Positions 35,635 to 64,000 of a stretch of DNA of 64,000 nt are shown piece after piece; the stretch's first letter is position 1; the number at the start of each line of letters is the position of its first letter. Both the position numbers and the translations under genes were made by a program. The notes under the pieces were generated by a model that was given only the letters and a program-made list of their open reading frames with translations, searched no databases and was not told the origin of the DNA. The stretch is from Cristatella mucedo (Eukaryota > Bryozoa > Phylactolaemata > Cristatellidae), in assembly GCA_009760855.2 (NCBI GenBank), contig WPIO01000013.1:2928501-2992500 (forward strand), in the 5' to 3' direction.

Positions 35635-35711
35635 TTCCCTTTGTAGTTATTTATACACAAGACTCATTTGTATGACACACTAGGTGAACCTAATGTCTAT
35701 ACACGAACTTT

Positions 35712-35785
35712 ACGTAAGCCACAGGGCTCGAGCCCATGACCTTGGTCATGGAAGATAGGCAGCTTACCCCGAACGTGTATGTCTG
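35712..35785 (-). mobile_element. Possible tRNA-derived SINE fragment
   Basis: CACAGGGCTCGAGCCCATGA is an antisense B box context like that of SINE family 1. The A box half is unclear. Confidence 0.4.
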
Positions 35786-35812
35786 GGTGCGGGCTATTAA
35801 GGGGCTAACGTA

Positions 35813-36040
35813 GTCACCACTGTTGCTGACTATTGCGGTCGCCAACGTGGGACGTCGCTCGTCTGGGATGCTTTTCCCGCAGGATGAGAAGCGTCCGGTC
35901 GAGCAAATGTAAATCGTCCAAACACGTCGGCATGTTAGTTTACATGCTAGTTCTTGGATATTTCATAGGTACGATCACTTTCGGCAAAACGAATTGGAAT
36001 CGAGTGTTAGAGCGAGAACTTTCATCTATGAGAGGCAAGA
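35813..36040 (+). repeat. Unclassified interspersed repeat, copy 1
   Basis: Homologous over about 230 bp to 44480-44712. Shared blocks include GCGGTCGCCAACGTG, TCTGGGATG, GTCGAGCAAAT, CGTCCAAA, ATCACTTTC and AATTGGAAT. It has no RT, hairpin tail or Pol III boxes that I can see. It directly precedes a family 1 SINE. Confidence 0.75.
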
Positions 36041-36073
36041 CCGGCGCAATTTGTATGTAGCGGTGGCGTGAAA

Positions 36074-36211
36074 AGCTGGTTTGGTCCAGTGGTTAAGGTG
36101 CTCGCCCCAACTAGGGTCTGGCTGAGGTCGTGGGCTCGAGCCCTGAGGCATATGTGAAGCGCCTGAATAGAGATTAAGTTCTCTTGGGGCGCTATACAAA
36201 TGAATTATATT
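36074..36211 (+). mobile_element. tRNA-derived SINE, family 1 (LINE A tail)
   Basis: A box TTTGGTCCAGTGGTTAAGG, B box GTCGTGGGCTCGAGCCC, then GCATATGTGAAGCGCCTGAA and TAAGTTCTCTTGGGGCGC, ending ATACAAATGAATTATAT. The 3' half is the family A LINE hairpin. Confidence 0.85.
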
Positions 36212-36721
36212 AATATTATCAAATCACGATATTAACGCAGGTGAGGCTACACCGGCAAAATAACAAAAAACTAAATCGAAAACCAATAGTGTATATTCGG
36301 TACGAACTCGGCAGTTGCTCGTCGAGTGGATTTAACTTATCATTTCGTCGTTGATGACGGTCGGGACGTACGAGAGGGGGACGGTACAGGTCGCTGTCCA
36401 ACTGCAGACGAAGGGGAAAATGTCTCCCTGCCCTCTGGCTCCGCTGGATAGCTGGAATCGTTGCTTTGCGGAAAACATTTTCATGTACAGGTCTCTCTCA
36501 ATTCAGGCAAGTGCTAAGTTTTTCACAAGCCATACAAATTAATTCAAGGAAAAATTGGCATCAGAGAATGGCTTTGAATTCCGGGAGGGTTGAGAATGCA
36601 TTAGATTTGTAGCTTCACAGTAAAAATATTTATAAGTAGGTCAGGCTGTTCACGTCTGCTATGAATTTTGTCACTGGCCCCATGAAAAAGTCAGGCATAA
36701 GAAACATCCCTACATATGTTT

Positions 36722-36808
36722 CCTTTGCAGCCAATGTAAAATGCCTACCTAGAAAGAGATTGCATTCTCCGAGGGCGCTATATAAAAAATCAATTACTAC
36801 TATTATTA
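36722..36808 (+). mobile_element. LINE family A 3' end
   Basis: TTTGCAGCCAATGTAAAATG, AGAAAGAGATTGCATTCTCC and GAGGGCGCTATATAAAA, followed by a degenerate ATT tail. Confidence 0.7.
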
Positions 36809-37380
36809 CAGTTAAGTATTCTAAAAGCTTTACATTTTAAAATTAAATTCAAAATCAATTTTTTTGCGATTTTTGCTGGTACTCACTCTAGTAAACTACC
36901 ATTTTAAATACCAACCTATGTAGTTTTTAATGTGAGTACGTATATATTCATACGTCCCATTAAGACAAGTCTCTGACATCAAACAAACAAGGTGCAGTTT
37001 TATTTTTTAAAGTATTTCTGTAATGATACAGCTGTGATACGTGTCCTATCAAAAATACTTGGATACTTTACAAATTTACATAATAACTTTTGCGTCATGC
37101 TTTAAGCTTGCGTCAGTTTCATCCTTTAAGGTGAACATTGAAGTATAAGTTGATTCCATAAATAGAAATGCACAGGCTTTTTATCAACGCGTTATTTAAC
37201 TGCTTTTGTAAATGCTATAGGATTCGTTCAGTGGAGCTTCTCTACTCCTTATTTATTTTTTCAGGAATATTCGAAATAATTTTTCGTTAAATTGTCATCA
37301 TAGGCTTTATTTTGATGTCAATTTTTTCTGCGATTTTTCACGGGTTTGTGCTAGTCATTTAAAGCAGTGATTGTTCAGCC
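36809..37380. other. AT-rich intergenic stretch
   Basis: No coding potential or repeat family recognised. Confidence 0.5.
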
Positions 37381-37382
37381 GC

Positions 37383-37533
37383 CTTGATTTGGCTCAGTGG
37401 TTAAGTTACTCGCCTTTATAGACCGAAGTCAAGGTGAACGTATTTGATGACGAAGGTCGTGGGGTCTAGCCCTGCGGCATATGTGAAGCGCCTGGATATA
37501 CATTAAGAGCTCTTAGGGCGCAATACAAATTAA
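37383..37533 (+). mobile_element. SINE family 1
   Basis: A box TTTGGCTCAGTGGTTAAG, an extra GTCAAGGTGAACGTATTTGA insert shared with the 41.8-kb copy, B box GTCGTGGGGTCTAGCCC, and hairpin GCGCCTGGATA...TCTTAGGGCGC. Confidence 0.82.
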
Positions 37534-37949
37534 TTGTACTTTTTTTAATATTTTTAGTATCGATTGCGAGATGGCAGTCTCTTGTTTCCGTTCAAAAATA
37601 TTGTAGCGCATTGCGGTTGCTCGAGGACCAATTAGGTTCCGCTCTCTTGACCGAGACCTCGCTCGGTTGACCGATCGGGGGCGCGGGAAACTATTTAGGG
37701 AATACTATTTATTTATTTACTTATTTATTTTATATATACTATTTAGGAGTGCTTATTCCACCATCAAAACGCTCAGCGGTCGAGTGACCTACCTTTACAC
37801 AATAACGGTACAGTGTGCGAACGTCCCTTCGCGTATAAAGTTCGGCTTACTTTGACCATGTACAGGGCAAAGGTAACACTCGAGGCAGTATCGTGGCGTC
37901 CCTCAGTACAATATGCCTATCGGTTTCTCCATGGCGTTATCGTTAATAA

Positions 37950-38000
37950 TGTTTTACGATGAAGCGCCCTCAAAGAACTCAATCTCTTTTTAGGCATCTA
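37950..38000 (-). mobile_element. LINE family A hairpin fragment
   Basis: GAAGCGCCCTCAAAGAACTC and AATCTCTTTTTAGGC, immediately upstream of a family B piece. Confidence 0.55.
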
Positions 38001-38002
38001 TA

Positions 38003-38490
38003 GCAGGCTATTTCTTACGCTGACCCACAAGGCCCGCCACGGCTTGGCTCCTTCGTACCTAGCTGAACTGCTGCATCAGTTTTAGCCTGTTCGCGCCCTC
38101 AGGTCCTGTGTGGACAATAAATTAGCTGTCTCATTCCTCCGCTTAAAGACAGTTGGTGACAGAAGCTTTAGCTCTGCAGGTCCTAGACTGTGGAACTCGC
38201 TTCCACAATTCTTACGCAACGACATCTACTCTCCGACTGCCGACTATGGCACATCTTTTTCAGCGGTCCTGAACTGCTACTTCTATGCTACTCACTACCT
38301 CAACTGCTCTCCTAACTCTGCTATGCTTCCCACTTTCTCTTTGTTGCGTGAGACGAAGTCTGTTGGCTACGGAATGCGTACCGAAAGCCGCTTAGGCTGT
38401 GAGTGCGCTATACAAAACTCTCCTGCGTAACACCCACACGGTCTTTATGACTTTGTGGAGTTACTGACGGAGATACATTACATTACATTA
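38003..38490 (+). mobile_element. LINE family B, C-terminal part and complete 3' end
   Basis: An open frame from 38110 encodes DNKLAVSFLRLKTVGDRSFS and SAGPRLWNSLPQFLRND, then YATHYLNCSPNSAMLPTFSL. The 3' end is GGAGTTACTGACGGAGATAC followed by (ATTAC)n, which defines the family B terminus. Confidence 0.88.
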
Positions 38491-38519
38491 TTTGGAATAA
38501 GGATTAACCATCTCGTAGC

Positions 38520-38590
38520 TGTAGCATAATAATAGTGATACATTGATATGGCGCCCTCAGAGAACTTAAGCTCTTGCTGGGCACGTTGGC
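38520..38590 (-). mobile_element. LINE family A hairpin fragment
   Basis: AATAATAGTGATACATTG, then GGCGCCCTCAGAGAACTTAA and GCTGGGCAC. Confidence 0.55.
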
Positions 38591-39299
38591 ATCGCCGCCA
38601 AGTGTCCTAAGACCTAAACGTTTCAGCTGCCGCACTCCAGTGCTGCGGACGGACTCCAGCAGTGCGCCGCCGCAGCTGCAGCAGCGGCGGCATTAATTGC
38701 TTGTAACCTTGTACGCTTCGCAAGAGGTCGACCGAGGGACTCTGCTCAAGAGGTCGGCATTTGTTTATGAAGCTCGTCAGTCCGTATGGTGCTCAGGGTC
38801 GAGCCAGCAGGATGTGGGGGCCATACCTACAATTCACGGAGGTTAGCCAATCGTAGCGGAGCTTGCGCGACTTGCTAACACCTGCGAGCCTCGCGCGCGA
38901 CACGCCCTTTTCTAGTAGAAGCCGCAAGGCAGGAGAGTAAGGGCCGTCGGGTCCGCCGCAAGTACGCATATACGTCTTCAGTCGTCGAGGTTGCAGTGCC
39001 ACAAAGCCCCAACGGGGTTCGCGGGGGAGGCGTCTTTCTCTCCCAGGCCGCTCTTTACCAATGGGCTACACGTCGACGAAATCCGGGTGCGGCCGAGCGT
39101 GTCAGCGGACGATATCGACGTGGCAGGGGGGCGGGCAGGAATTTCACCGCCGTGAAAATAACAACTATTTAGATAATAGTGTAGCTGCGCTTCGCGAGCA
39201 CTGGTCAAGTGTCGCTGCTATTGTTGCAAAAAAAAAGTTTCCTACTGACTGACAAGTAGTAGGGGGACGGGTGGGTTAGTCTACTCTGACTGTCCTGAC

Positions 39300-40141
39300 G
39301 TAATAGCGCTCGCACGGTAGCACGCCGCTCGCTAGCGTCTGCTAGTAGTTGAGCGTAGTTCGTTGCTCCATTCGCTGCCAGCTATCTGCATCGTATCGGC
39401 CTACGCGGAGACGTTGGATTAATCGCTTTCGTAGTTGAGCCAACCTAATTTAGACTGCTGCTGAACCTTGGACTTTGTAATGGTTCTTTGCCCGGCATCA
39501 GGTGGCGGGCGGGACCGCTAACTACACGCAAGCCGCTACGGCCGACGGCTCGGAAAGCAGTGCCCACTGTCGAGGTCGAAGCGGATTTCCGTTTCTGCAG
39601 ATATGGTGAGAGCTTGCTGCCGCTGGCCAAGCGGCGGGTGGGTGAGAGCAAAGCGCGAGCGGAGCGGCGAAGCCTTAGCTCCTGCAGTCGCGCTGCGTTG
39701 TCTGTCTTGAGCACCTTGCGGCTGCCGTCTCCTGTTACTCGGAACCGCCCGCGTGCTGAGTGAGCCTTACCATGGCTAGGTGAGGTTTTTTGCTCAGCTA
39801 GGTGTTTTGGGGAGTGGCGATGCAAGTGTCGATGCACTGGCGCGCGTGCGCGCACCGCGCGCGAGCCGTGTTCCGCGTGCCGCATTCTCCTGGGCGTCGA
39901 CGGCTGCCAGCTGTTGCTGTCTGCAAGAGGACCGGCCCGCTCAGCGCTGTACACTGCGAGCTGACGATAGGGCCAATTACGAGTGAAGAGGTGGCCTCCA
40001 AGAGCCGACTTTGGCCCCATAGCCGATCTGTCTGCGACCAACGGTGCCCCGATAGCCGATCTGTCTGCGACCAACGGTGCACGAGGTGCATCTTTTGGCC
40101 GGTCCATTTGACTAGTATGGTAATATGCTGCTTCGCTTCAG
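39300..40141 (+). promoter_or_regulatory. CpG-rich region, candidate promoter/5' UTR of the TLCD4-like gene
   Basis: GC- and CpG-rich DNA (for example GCGCGTGCGCGCACCGCGCGCG near 39841-39862, interrupted by one T) ends at the exon A acceptor. A good donor-like site, CTAG|GTGAGG, occurs near 39777-39786 and could end a non-coding first exon. A CpG-rich stretch next to a start exon is suggestive only. No TATA box was identified. Long open frames on both strands here look like by-products of the base composition. Confidence 0.35.
40018..40080 (+). repeat. Two tandem copies of a 33-bp unit
   Basis: ATAGCCGATCTGTCTGCGAC and the following CAACGGTGC occur at 40019-40047 and again at 40052-40080. 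The two are identical over 29 bp at a 33-bp period. They lie about 60 bp upstream of exon A. Confidence 0.85.
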
Positions 40142-40180
40142 GGACAAGCCAGCCTGTGGGACACAGTGGCGGAGGACTAC

Positions 40181-63392
<23,212 letters not shown>

Positions 63393-64000
63393 GATCGGTG
63401 AGCGTTACCTTAGCAGAGCCTATCGTGCACCTCAAGCCGCCGTGCAATGCATGACGCTTCAAGCCGCCACGTCACGGATAACGCTTAAAGTCACCGTGCC
63501 AAGACAAGGAACCAGTGTGCAGGGCAGAGAGAGCCACATCGACTGCTGGATGGCGCACAAGCGGCATGTAATCGCTTCCGATCAGCTTTCATTGTTGGTA
63601 GTCGCCGAGCTGTGTCGTCTGCTGAAGCCACTGTCAGCCATCCGGAAGCCAAAGGGTCGCCTGCTTTGTGCTTTCGGCCATTTATCAAATTTACCAGCCA
63701 GCTAGCCATTTGGCACTGACCTTGCGCTCCCTGCTTGGTGTTGTGCTAGTGGACGACTATTCCAATACTCGGTTGGAATGCGGTGGACTTTTGATATCCT
63801 CCAAGGATTGCAGGGATCGCGAACCGGTTGGTCGCTTTCGCCCGCATAAATAATTCTCGCCTAGCATTTTTTAATTGCATTTGCTATCCATTCTTACGCC
63901 TTACAACCTTGGCAGTGCACAAGCTAAGCGAACTCATCTACTGGAGCTGCAGAGAAGACAAGTCATTTGATGTTGTGGCCTAAATTTTTAAAGGTTGCCC
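63393..64000 (+). other. 3' UTR/downstream of the TLCD4-like gene
   Basis: No further exon recognised. The only poly(A)-signal-like sequence is ATAAATAA near 63846-63853, which is weak. The transcript end may lie beyond the window. Confidence 0.35.

Noticed and set aside
35833-36060. Short membrane-like open frame with KTNWN resembling TLC exon A
   Set aside because: It lies in the repeat shared with 44.5 kb, and the second copy does not keep the frame. The resemblance to K-x-D-W is chance.
39767-39787. Coding first exon ATG GCT AG|GTGAGG spliced to exon A
   Set aside because: The context looks good, but the resulting phase puts exon A in the wrong frame. It could only be a non-coding exon or an upstream ORF.
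39445-40107. 220-codon antisense open frame in the CpG-rich region
   Set aside because: Overlaps other long open frames on both strands in very GC-rich DNA, contains the 33-bp duplication as a peptide repeat, and shows no domain. Composition artefact.

Overview
This is animal (metazoan) genomic DNA. The evidence is split genes with GT-AG introns, long dinucleotide microsatellites, tRNA-derived SINEs, and many non-LTR retrotransposon fragments of the L2/CR1 type that end in short microsatellite tails. Nothing here has bacterial gene organisation, and almost every medium-length open frame is a retrotransposon remnant or chance. I cannot name the species. A long-intron invertebrate fits, but that is an inference.

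The only host gene family I can support is a direct-repeat cluster of TLC-domain (TRAM-LAG1-CLN8) membrane proteins resembling vertebrate TLCD4/TMEM56. All copies are on the + strand. (1) About 1.38-1.78 kb: a decayed last exon of one copy. (2) 23.56-34.09 kb: a middle copy with three recognisable exons (D', E', F'). Its last exon carries a 2-nt frameshift, exon E' has a weak donor, and its first three exons were not found. (3) 40.18-63.39 kb: a complete six-exon copy (A-F) of 289 codons. Its splice phases all agree, one intron appears to be of the GC-AG class, and the protein ends in a KKxx tetrapeptide. Homologous exons in copies 2 and 3 have identical lengths (95 nt and 74 nt) and phases, so these are duplicated genes rather than retrocopies.

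The rest is intron and intergenic DNA filled with repeats. I name LINE families by their 3' ends. Family A ends in a GCGCC...GGCGC hairpin followed by (ATT)n. Family B ends in a conserved sequence followed by (ACATT)n. Family C is a diverged relative of A, and D is known only from 3' ends. Family A includes a nearly full-length but frameshifted copy (48.1-51.3 kb) and a copy with a 451-codon open frame (58.6-60.3 kb) whose catalytic YADD reads YAND. Two LINE-into-LINE nested insertions lie at 54.4-57.7 kb and 58.4-61.1 kb. One tRNA-derived SINE family carries the family A 3' hairpin, which suggests it uses family A's reverse transcriptase.

Other structures include a perfect 54-bp palindrome at 42.1 kb, a 23-bp minisatellite at 40.95 kb, an unclassified repeat of about 230 bp at 35.8 and 44.5 kb, and a duplicated LINE-end junction at 20.7 and 22.2 kb. 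CpG-rich stretches at about 7.0-7.7 and 39.3-40.1 kb may be promoters. The stretches 8.6-17.9, 28.8-30.6 and 42.2-44.2 kb hold no gene I can recognise.
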